Position numbers and translations under genes: made by a program. A DNA stretch of 64,000 bases from Profftia sp020342455 (GTDB lineage Bacteria > Pseudomonadota > Gammaproteobacteria > Enterobacterales > Enterobacteriaceae): the NCBI RefSeq assembly GCF_020342455.1, contig NZ_CP080506.1:124001-188000 (forward strand), in the 5' to 3' direction. The notes below the pieces were generated by a model, which was given only the letters and a program-made list of their open reading frames with translations, had not been told where the DNA came from and searched no databases. The stretch's first letter is position 1. Each line of letters opens with the position of its first letter. This document shows positions 55,860 to 64,000 of the stretch, piece by piece.

Positions 55860-57074
55860 ATGAAATTACCTATTTATTTAGACTACTCAGCAACTACTCC
55901 AGTAGATCCTCGTGTAGCTAAAAAGATGATGAAATTTCTAACCCTAGATGGAATTTTTGGTAACCCAGCCTCACGTTCTCACCGTTTTGGATGGCAAGCG
56001 GAAGAAGCAGTAGATATTGCACGTAATAACATTGCTGAGTTAATAGTAAGTGACCCTCGTGAAATTGTATTTACCTCCGGTGCTACTGAAGCGAATAACT
56101 TAGCGATCAAAGGAGCTGCGAATTTTTACCAAAAAAAAGGTAAACATATCATTACTAGTAAAACCGAGCATAAAGCTGTTCTAGACACTTGCCGACAATT
56201 AGAGCGGGAAGGGTTTCAAATTACTTATTTAGTACCACAACGTAACGGTATTATTAATCTTGAAGATATTAGCTCAGCAATGACTATTAATACTATTTTA
56301 GTTTCTATTATGCACGTAAATAATGAGATAGGTATTATTCAAGATATAGAATCTATTGGCAAATTATGCCGAAGCCGTGGTATAATATACCACGTAGATG
56401 CTACACAAAGTGTAGGTAAATTACCAATAGATTTAAGTAAATTAAAAGTTGATTTAATGTCTTTTTCTAGTCACAAAATTTATGGTCCTAAAGGAATAGG
56501 TGCATTATATGTTCGTCGCAAACCAAGAGTGCGTATATCAGCACAGATACATGGTGGTGGTCATGAAAGAGGTATGCGTTCTGGTACTTTACCAGTTCAT
56601 CAAATTGTAGGTATGGGAGAAGCTTATCGTATTGCTAAAGAAATAATGGCTACTGAAGCGCGTAGTCTCTTATTACTACGTAATCGTTTATGGAATGGTT
56701 TACAAGATCTTGAAGAAGTTTATTTAAATGGTTCTTTAGAGCAAGGTGTATCTAATATACTAAATATAAGCTTTAATTATATAGAAGGAGAATCATTAAT
56801 TATGGCGTTAAAAGATCTAGCTATTTCCTCTGGTTCAGCTTGTACTTCTGCAAGTTTAGAACCATCATATGTACTACGTGCACTAGGAATAAATGATGAA
56901 CTAGCACATAGCTCTATTAGGTTTTCACTAGGTCGTTTTACTACTGAAGAAGAAATTGATTATGTAATTACCTTAGTTCGCAAATCTATTGATCGATTAC
57001 GTAGTATATCTCCATTATGGGATATGTTTAAGCAGGGTATCGATATTAGTAAGATAGAATGGTCTATTCATTAA
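55860..57074 (+). CDS. iscS: Cysteine desulfurase IscS
   Basis: PLP enzyme that takes sulfur from cysteine and feeds Fe-S assembly on IscU and tRNA thiolation through the Tus relay. The 404 residues equal E. coli. The PLP lysine is in SSHKIYGPKG (about 206), the active-site His in SKTEHKAVLD (about 104), and the sulfur-carrying Cys in SGSACTSASLEPSY (about 328). The start ATG has ACGGAG upstream. iscU follows at 31 bases. iscR is missing and iscA is not downstream; the rest of the operon is at 22031-25252. A small perfect hairpin (9-bp arms) lies within the gene at 56376-56394. Confidence 0.98.
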   Translation: MKLPIYLDYSATTPVDPRVAKKMMKFLTLDGIFGNPASRSHRFGWQAEEAVDIARNNIAELIVSDPREIVFTSGATEANNLAIKGAANFYQKKGKHIITSKTEHKAVLDTCRQLEREGFQITYLVPQRNGIINLEDISSAMTINTILVSIMHVNNEIGIIQDIESIGKLCRSRGIIYHVDATQSVGKLPIDLSKLKVDLMSFSSHKIYGPKGIGALYVRRKPRVRISAQIHGGGHERGMRSGTLPVHQIVGMGEAYRIAKEIMATEARSLLLLRNRLWNGLQDLEEVYLNGSLEQGVSNILNISFNYIEGESLIMALKDLAISSGSACTSASLEPSYVLRALGINDELAHSSIRFSLGRFTTEEEIDYVITLVRKSIDRLRSISPLWDMFKQGIDISKIEWSIH

Positions 57075-57105
57075 TATTGGTATATAAAGTTAAGGAGAAA
57101 ATATT

Positions 57106-57501
57106 ATGTCTTATAGTGATAAAGTGATTGATCATTATGAAAACCCACGCAATGTAGGGTCTTTCGAGAATGAAGATAATACTATTGGTAGTGGTATGGT
57201 TGGAGCACCTGCATGTGGTGATGTAATGAAGTTGCAGATCAAAGTAAATAATCAGGGTATTATTGAAGATGCTCGATTTAAAACTTATGGCTGTGGTTCA
57301 GCAATAGCATCAAGTTCATTGGTGACAGAATGGATTAAAGGTAAATATTTAAAGCAGGCTCAAGATATAAAAAATAATGATATCGCTGTAGAGTTGGCTT
57401 TACCACCAGTAAAAATTCACTGTTCTATTTTAGCGGAAGATGCCATTAAGGCTGCTATTGCTGATTATAAATCAAAACATTCTATGGATTGTGATATCTA
57501 G
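57106..57501 (+). CDS. iscU: Iron-sulfur cluster scaffold IscU
   Basis: Scaffold on which the new Fe-S cluster forms. The 131 residues match E. coli (128). The three ligand Cys are in GAPACGD, KTYGCGSA and IHCSIL, with the assembly Asp next to the first. The HscA-recognition loop LPPVK is intact, which fits with HscA still being made. AAGGAG precedes the ATG. It forms a two-gene unit with iscS. Confidence 0.98.
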   Translation: MSYSDKVIDHYENPRNVGSFENEDNTIGSGMVGAPACGDVMKLQIKVNNQGIIEDARFKTYGCGSAIASSSLVTEWIKGKYLKQAQDIKNNDIAVELALPPVKIHCSILAEDAIKAAIADYKSKHSMDCDI

Positions 57502-58819
57502 TGGTTAAGTAATCTTATATTTATTGCTAATTTATTAGTACTATTTTATGATTATAAATCATATAATTTTATTATTTTAATTAACATAGTAAAATCTATT
57601 AAGAAAAGAATTTAATATACGATAAAATATTAGTATTTATAATACTATATTTTTATTCTTATAAGTATTAAATAGATAATAAAAGATTTAGATACTAAAA
57701 AAATTTATGCATATACAATAACTTTACGAGAATTATAAAAATATATAACTTTTGTAAAGTTATTGTATATATTTAACATTTTTGGAAGAAATACTCTTCA
57801 GGATAAAAAGTGTATCAAAGATATTATTTATAGTTATAATATTTTTGTTAAAAACAATATTATATAAGAAACCTAAAAGGATAATAAACTTCAGAAAGTA
57901 TTAGTATAACTATTATTTATAGTTCCATATATAATACTTAATATATTTTATATTATAATCTAATATTTATTATATTAATTTTGTTATAAGACTTATAAAT
58001 ATTATTTATATAACACCTATAAACTATATACATTTACTAAAATAACTTTATTTTGCGATTGTCTTCACTAATATTAATTATATATATTTTTTATTAAAAT
58101 AATTTGAAGTTATATGTTAATCGTATGGGTAATAAAATTATTTTTTATATGATACTTAATTATAAAGTTTTAATTCCATCATATTTTGTTTGATAAAAAC
58201 CTCTAAATACTATTATTAGCAATAAAATATTAAAATATTGATGTAATTAGTATAATAATAGATAAGTTATGATATTTGCAATTATATAAATCGTATTAAA
58301 GAGATAGATAATAATTAAAATTACCTATGATCAAGAAAAAATATTTTATATTCAAACTATAAATATAAAAATATTTATTAGAAAAACATATATATTTAGG
58401 TATATAGAACCCGTTAACTACAAAAATAAAATTATTATTTAAGAGAAGAATTTGGAGTTTTATTAGATAAAATAGTACTGATATCCCTAGATATGTTTAG
58501 TAAGAATAATATTGATATCTTGTTGTAATTATTACTTTTAAAATTTAATATCTATACTTATAGTTAAGATAGATAAAAATTTTTTTAGGTAGTTTTCTCT
58601 TTGTTAGATATATAGAATGATATCTTATATCATGATTAATATATTTTAAGTGATACCCACTTTAATATATTACTTTTTATAAAATTTATATATTAATAAT
58701 ATCAGAGTAGGAATATATATTGTAAACATTTAATAATAAAATATAATTTTTATTTTATATATTTCATTATAATAAGTATAATATTACATAAATGTATATC
58801 ATAGTTTAATCCGTTAAAT
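57502..58819. other. Gene-free stretch between iscU and the queA pseudogene
   Basis: No gene readable. Its main element is the hairpin at 57711-57770. Confidence 0.6.
57711..57770. repeat. Perfect inverted repeat, 17-bp arms, behind iscU
   Basis: ATATACAATAACTTTAC (57711-57727) and its exact reverse complement (57754-57770) with a 26-base loop. It lies 210 bases past the iscU stop and is followed by a T-rich run, so it may end or stabilise the iscSU transcript. Confidence 0.75.
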
Positions 58820-59885
58820 TACATTACCTATGAAGGGTAATCAATATTGTATCCCCATAACTAAAAAAAACTGTTTTATTACAGCTTCATCGTATGCATG
58901 TATAATATTTTTACACCCCCCCCGCAAATACAGCAACAAGCATTATCATTATAGATGATAGAAAATACAAATTTATTATCATAGCATTAACTATCTACTA
59001 GCAATAGCAATAGCATAAATAAAAATTTGTGTATCCCCTAACAAAAATATGGGGGATTATCAATTGATTAATAATAGCTTATTAACTTCACTTTAAGTGA
59101 ACGAATAGAGGTAGTTTCTATAGCGATAATAAGATCACCACATGCTTTTGATTACTCTGATATTGCATTTATTAATTCTTGCGTAACCTCAGTATATTCA
59201 GAATGCATTTTATAATTTTTTATATTTTTTTACTCGTAATAACTGGAAAGTACTAAATCCTACTTTAAGTATTAAAAAATATTTTTTTTTACCTTTTTAG
59301 TTTTGTTAACAATAATTTGTCAAAATGCAGTCCTGCGGTAGTTACGGCAATTATATTAGGATGTGAGTTTATATACGGTTTAATAAAATTAATAGTATAA
59401 TGTTTCATTAGGAAAGCTTGTATACGGTAGTAAAGGTATATAACAAATTATATTTAGAATATTAGTAATATTACTATTATCTTCAAATTTAAATTTAAAT
59501 AGTGTTTGATGTAGTTTAGCTATCATGACAAAGATATTATCTTTATTATAACCTAGTATTAGTTTTGAGCCAAGATTAGAAATATTAGATGTTTATTGTA
59601 AATAAGCTAATACCTAGTATTGTCTAACAGACACGCTCTACTAATACTTCAATCTTATCTCCACTGGATTTTATAGTCAAAAAAACTGTACTGGAATAAC
59701 ATGTGTATTATTGAAAAATAAGTTAAATTTCCTGCTTATTTTTTATCTAAAATATCGGTAAATATTCTTTATTTTAATTTACCTATTAACCGGTCTAGAC
59801 ATAATAATAGGCAGAAACTACGATCTAATCGAGTAATTATATATAAAATGTGTTAGGTAGTCTAAAGACTGTTATGACTCATTAC
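58820..59885 (-). pseudogene. queA: Decayed queA (S-adenosylmethionine:tRNA ribosyltransferase-isomerase)
   Basis: On the minus strand, blocks colinear with E. coli QueA run from start to end in shifting frames. They are RSFCLLLCLDRLIGKLK and FTDILDKK (about 59735-59845), NNTHVIPVQFF, SGDKIEVLVERV (about 59629-59664), LGSKLILG and FKFKFEDN, NILNIICYIPLLPY (to about 59420), MHSEYTEVTQELINAISE (about 59155-59208), LIIAIETTSIRSLK, GDTQIFIY, INLYFLSSIMIMLVAVFAGG, and FFSYGDTILIT (about 58835-58865). Several stop codons and at least two frameshifts break it, and a C8 run (58916-58923) lies within. The gene is dead but still readable, so its loss is fairly recent. In E. coli queA precedes tgt; here the two are 19 kb apart. 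Confidence 0.92.
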
Positions 59886-60861
59886 TCTAAATAGTTGTAT
59901 ATACTTCCATAAGTATTAAAGTAATTTTAAAATTTACTCCTATTAAAATATAGTGTTTTACTATGTAAATTTTATCATTTACCTTAAATTATAGTTATTT
60001 TAAAATCTAAAGGTATTTTGTAAATCAAAATAACATTTAAAAGAATGTATTTTAATATTTTATTATAGAAAGAGTAGTTTTAGATTATTTTTTCTAGTGA
60101 CCATATTATCTGTTATTAGATAATAACTAATAATATATAATTAATTATTTATATACATTCCTTTGAATTATCATATAATATAATAAATATATATAACTTA
60201 TATATTGCATCTTGCTTGATTTTAGAAAGTAATAATAAAAGCATTACTTATGAAGTAAAAACACTTAAAGTATTTGTATTGAATTTATATTTATTTAAAC
60301 GGTAAGATTAATTATAATTATACTATTCTTAATATTAAGAGAAAAATTTTTGTATTGTATAGAAAACAATAGTTTATATCCCTATAATAAAATTATTTAG
60401 ATATATTAATTATAATACTGTTTATATTAAAACATAGTTTTATGTAAGAACTACATAAAGAGAGTGGATAATAATTAAGTTAAAATTAAAACTAACTTTA
60501 TTTATAATCATATGAATGATAAACTGTATGTATAGTTATAAAAAATACTAGTTTAATAAAAAAGATCTACCATGATTAAAGATAACAATCTTATTTAGCT
60601 ATTTTATTAGCTCAATCTATAATATTTAAAAACAAATTTTTTATTTAGTGAGTTAATTTTATAATATAATGAAATAATTCTTAAGATGAGGATATCAAAA
60701 TAAATTAAATAGAATCAAATTCTATCACATCTGATATTCTGGGATAATAGTTAGTTTGGGTTTTTTGCATTAAGATTGGCTGGCTGATTGTTTGTTAATA
60801 TATTAATTAATCTTAATAAGATACTTGATTTATATTCGTATTATAATGATTACCTTAATTT
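59886..60861. other. Gene-free stretch between the queA pseudogene and polA
   Basis: No gene readable. A slightly GC-richer patch at 60725-60790 lies just past the polA stop; it does not match the small RNA Spot 42, which follows polA in E. coli, as far as I can see. Confidence 0.55.
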
Positions 60862-63657
60862 TTAGTGAGCTTGTTCCCAATTTTCTCCAATACCTATTTT
60901 TACTTTAAGCGGAATTGTTAGTTCTATAGTCTGTTCCATTAGTTCTTGTATTTTTTCTATCGTATGATCAATTACGGATTCATGTACTTCAAATACAAGT
61001 TCATCATGTATCTGCATAATCATATGAACTAATGGTTTTTTTTGTTGTATCAGCCAAGAATCTATAGTAATCATAGCTTTTTTAATAAGATCAGCAGCAG
61101 TTCCTTGTATTGGTGCGTTAATTGCCGTACGTTCTGCTCCTTTACGATACATAATATTAGGAGAATGTATATTTGGTAAATATAATCGACGACCATCTAA
61201 AGTTTCAACATAACCTCGATTAGATGCTTGTTGACGTATATTTTCCATATACTTAAGAACTTTAGGATATCTATTGAAATAATAATTTATATAACGTTGA
61301 GCTTCAACTCGTGCAATATTTAGTTGACGAGCTAAACCAAATGCACTCATACCATAAATTAAGCCAAAATTTATAGTTTTTGCACTCTGGCGCTGTGCAC
61401 TGGTTACCTCCTCTAATTTTAGTCCAAACACATCGGCTGCTGTTGCACTATGAATATCTTTTCCTGTCGCAAAAGCATTTAGTAAACTTTTATCACCAGA
61501 TAAATGAGCCATGATGCGTAATTCAATTTGCGAATAGTCAGCAGAAACAATTTTATAGTTCTGTGGAGCAATAAATGCTTGACGGATTCTGCGTCCCTCA
61601 TAATTATGTATAGGAATATTTTGTAAACTAGGATTACTGGAAGATAGTCTGCCAGTTATAGTTACTGCTTGATGATAAGATGTATGTACTCTTTGAGTAA
61701 TCGGATTAACCATATTAAGGAGTTTATCAGTATAAGTGCTCTTTAATTTAGCTAAACTTCGATATTCCAAGATAATTATGGGGAGCTTTAGTCCTTGTTG
61801 AGCTAGTTTAGTTAATACCTCTTTATTAGTTGAAGAAATACCTTTTATATTTTTTTTTATAATAGAAAGTTCTTGTTTTTTAAATAGAATTTCTTGCAGT
61901 TGTTTTGGAGAAGAAAGATTGAATACCTTTCCTGCGGCTTGATAAGCTTTCTCTTCTAAATTATATAAACGTACAGTTAATTCTTGCGAGTGGTTGTATA
62001 AGATGTGGCTATTAATTAGCACGCCTATACGTTCCATACGTGAAAGTACGGGAATAAGAGGTATATCTATATCAGTAAAAACTTGTTTTATGCTTTGTTC
62101 TTTTTTTAATTGTGGCCAGAGTGTAAGATGTAATTGTAAGGTTATATTGGGATCTTTAATTTTATAAGAACTAATATTTTTTGAAAGTATTTTGTTTATG
62201 TTATAATGATTATTTTCTTTTTCAAGAAAATTTTTTAAGGTTATTATGTTATGTTTAAGATATATTTTAGTTAAGTGATATATATCATGTTGACCAGAAC
62301 TACTGTCTAAATTATAAGATTCTAGCATAGTATCAAAAGCCATACCCCTCATCTCAATACCATAGCGTGCTAATACACTGTGATCATGTTTAAGATTGTG
62401 ACCTACCTTAAGTAGGCTGCTGTCTTCTAATAATGGTTTTAACTTAGCTAATACACTTTCACGATTTAGTTTTACAGTGATTTTAAGATCATTATAGTTC
62501 AATGGAATGTATGCAGTCATACCAAATTCAGTAGCAAATGACAAGCTAACTAGATTAGCAGTTAGTATATCTAGGGAGTCAGTTTGGGTGTTACAGGAAA
62601 AAATTTTTGCTGCTTTTAGATTTATTACTAAGTCATTAAGTTCAACATAATTAAGAATTATAATATATTGATCCTGTGATAATAAAGGTTTAGTTTCTTT
62701 TAAAATTGGGGGTATTTTTTTAATATCTACTATTGATAATTTATTTTTTAATAAAAAATTTTTATTGTTTAACCATAAACCTTTTTTGGTATATTCTAGT
62801 GAAAGTTTAAATTCATATAAACTGAATAACTTGTGTAATTCTGTAGTGTTTATTTGTTTACGATGGAGATCATGATAATCGATTTCTAAAGTGACATTAG
62901 TTTTAATGGTTGCTAATAAATATGATAGTTCTGCTTGATACTTATATAATTTTAATTGAGTACTAATATTTTTAGATCCTCTAAATCTTAAATTAGCAAT
63001 TTTATCTAAATTATTATAGATTTCTTTTAGATTGCCTATCTCTAGTAATAGAGTTTGAGCTATTTTTTTTCCTATTGTTGGTACACCAGGGATGTTATCT
63101 GAGGAGTCACCCATTAATGAGAGAAGATCAATAATTAATTCTGGAGGTACTCCGTATTTATCAAAAACTTCTTTTGGTCCTAGAATCGTATTATTAGTAT
63201 TTAACAATGTAATATTCGGTGTAACTAATTGAGCCATATCTTTATCATTGGTACTAATGAGTACATGACGACCATACTTCTCGGCAGATTTTGCTAACGT
63301 TCCAATGACATCATCTGCTTCCACCCCTAAGACAGTAAGTAATGGCAAACCAAGAGCCTTTAGAATTTTGTGTAGTGGTTCTATTTGTTTATATAATTTT
63401 TCAGGCATAGGTTGACGATGAGATTTATACTCTATAAATAATTGATCACGAAAAGTTTTACCTTTAGCGTCAAATATTACTGCTAAGTGACTTGGGTGAT
63501 ACTGTAGTATCAAATTGCGCAGCATATTTAATACGCCGTATATTGCGCTTGTAGGCTTACCTGTAGAGTTAGCAAGCGGAGGGTAAGCGTAGTGTGCGCG
63601 ATAAAGATATGAAGATCCATCAACTAGAATAAGAGGATTTACAGGTATTTTAGCCAT
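60862..63657 (-). CDS. polA: DNA polymerase I with altered proofreading site
   Basis: Repair and Okazaki-fragment polymerase. The 931 residues match E. coli (928). The 5' nuclease domain (1 to about 290) keeps its acidic residues (LVDGSSYL, FDAKGKTFRD, GVEADDVIG, STNDKDMAQ, GDSSDNIPGVP). The polymerase domain keeps DYSQIELRIMAHLSGD, RQSAKTINFGLIYGMSAFGLA and QIHDELVFEV. In the 3'-5' exonuclease domain the catalytic block that reads FDTETDSLD in E. coli reads CNTQTDSLD: Asp355 is Asn356 and Glu357 is Gln358 here (codons at 62590-62592 and 62584-62586). The later ligands (NLKHD, and Tyr/Asp in SYKIKD) remain. Proofreading by this enzyme is therefore probably lost. No clear ribosome site precedes the ATG. 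Confidence 0.98.
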   Translation of the reverse strand: MAKIPVNPLILVDGSSYLYRAHYAYPPLANSTGKPTSAIYGVLNMLRNLILQYHPSHLAVIFDAKGKTFRDQLFIEYKSHRQPMPEKLYKQIEPLHKILKALGLPLLTVLGVEADDVIGTLAKSAEKYGRHVLISTNDKDMAQLVTPNITLLNTNNTILGPKEVFDKYGVPPELIIDLLSLMGDSSDNIPGVPTIGKKIAQTLLLEIGNLKEIYNNLDKIANLRFRGSKNISTQLKLYKYQAELSYLLATIKTNVTLEIDYHDLHRKQINTTELHKLFSLYEFKLSLEYTKKGLWLNNKNFLLKNKLSIVDIKKIPPILKETKPLLSQDQYIIILNYVELNDLVINLKAAKIFSCNTQTDSLDILTANLVSLSFATEFGMTAYIPLNYNDLKITVKLNRESVLAKLKPLLEDSSLLKVGHNLKHDHSVLARYGIEMRGMAFDTMLESYNLDSSSGQHDIYHLTKIYLKHNIITLKNFLEKENNHYNINKILSKNISSYKIKDPNITLQLHLTLWPQLKKEQSIKQVFTDIDIPLIPVLSRMERIGVLINSHILYNHSQELTVRLYNLEEKAYQAAGKVFNLSSPKQLQEILFKKQELSIIKKNIKGISSTNKEVLTKLAQQGLKLPIIILEYRSLAKLKSTYTDKLLNMVNPITQRVHTSYHQAVTITGRLSSSNPSLQNIPIHNYEGRRIRQAFIAPQNYKIVSADYSQIELRIMAHLSGDKSLLNAFATGKDIHSATAADVFGLKLEEVTSAQRQSAKTINFGLIYGMSAFGLARQLNIARVEAQRYINYYFNRYPKVLKYMENIRQQASNRGYVETLDGRRLYLPNIHSPNIMYRKGAERTAINAPIQGTAADLIKKAMITIDSWLIQQKKPLVHMIMQIHDELVFEVHESVIDHTIEKIQELMEQTIELTIPLKVKIGIGENWEQAH

Positions 63658-64000
63658 AATATATTTTTAACTTACTATTTCTTTTTGTGCAGTGGAATAT
63701 TATTATTGAAGTAATTAACTAATTTTATCTAAAGAATTAAGATTAGTCTAGAATTTTAAGTGTACTTAAAATGATAATTACTTTTATAAAAAATGATTAA
63801 TAACAAAATTATTGCCTAATTATTTTAATAACTAACAATGCATAAGTAATCTAATATATATAAAATATTGATTAGTAATTATATGTTAAATATTGTTAAC
63901 TTTTATGTATATTTATTTTTTTAAAAAAATCACTACACTCTTTTAAATGCAATTAATTTCTCAGATCCTAAAATAATTGTATTTTATTAATATAAAATAT
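63658..64000. other. Gene-free stretch upstream of polA
   Basis: AT-rich, no gene readable to the window end. A small inverted repeat with 9-bp arms (63753-63772) is present. The polA promoter should lie here but is not obvious. Confidence 0.55.

Noticed and set aside
60725..60790. Slightly GC-richer patch past polA considered as Spot 42 RNA
   Set aside because: No stretch matches the known Spot 42 sequence or its terminator hairpin.

Overview
This window looks like a stretch of chromosome from a long-term, vertically inherited insect endosymbiont of the gammaproteobacterial order Enterobacterales. Every intact protein reads as a close relative of an Escherichia coli housekeeping protein of nearly the same length. 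The DNA is extremely A+T-rich, and I count about 27.6 kb of coding sequence in 64 kb (roughly 43%). The rest is AT-rich desert in which old genes have dissolved. I see no insertion sequence, prophage, CRISPR array, toxin or defence island. The genus cannot be fixed from what I can see.

Layout: mnmG opens the window (after a gene-free stretch that could hold a degenerate origin), facing groES-groEL, which keep a textbook sigma-32 promoter and a strong terminator. Then lolA and serS, orn (with probable rsgA debris upstream), an 88-codon relic of hemY, a 4.4 kb desert, obgE, ygfZ, and the second half of the isc operon (iscA-hscB-hscA-fdx). Next come pgi, rmuC, a 3.7 kb desert, tgt-yajC-secD-secF on the minus strand, rpsT (UUG start), fabB, tusE, trkH, a lone tRNA-Glu(UUC), rsmC, the first half of the isc operon (iscS-iscU), a decayed queA, and polA.

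How the genes fit together: the window holds the iron-sulfur machinery (IscS, IscU, IscA, HscB, HscA, ferredoxin, YgfZ). It holds parts of the wobble-uridine tRNA modification route (MnmG, TusE, IscS) together with one of its substrates, tRNA-Glu(UUC). It also carries protein export and envelope functions (YajC, SecD, SecF, LolA, TrkH), fatty-acid elongation (FabB), glycolysis (Pgi), translation (SerS, S20, ObgE, RsmC), RNA and DNA upkeep (Orn, RmuC, PolA) and chaperonin.

The most interesting signals are signs of decay inside retained functions. DNA polymerase I has lost the two acidic metal ligands of its proofreading exonuclease (Asp to Asn and Glu to Gln), while its polymerase and 5'-nuclease motifs remain. 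queA is a recognisable pseudogene although its partner tgt is intact. A perfect 33-bp inverted copy of the end of serS lies directly behind the gene. A perfect 17-bp-arm palindrome sits inside conserved secD codons. HscA has lost about 50 C-terminal residues and ObgE its acidic tail. The isc operon is split in two pieces about 31 kb apart. I found no previously undescribed multi-gene system.
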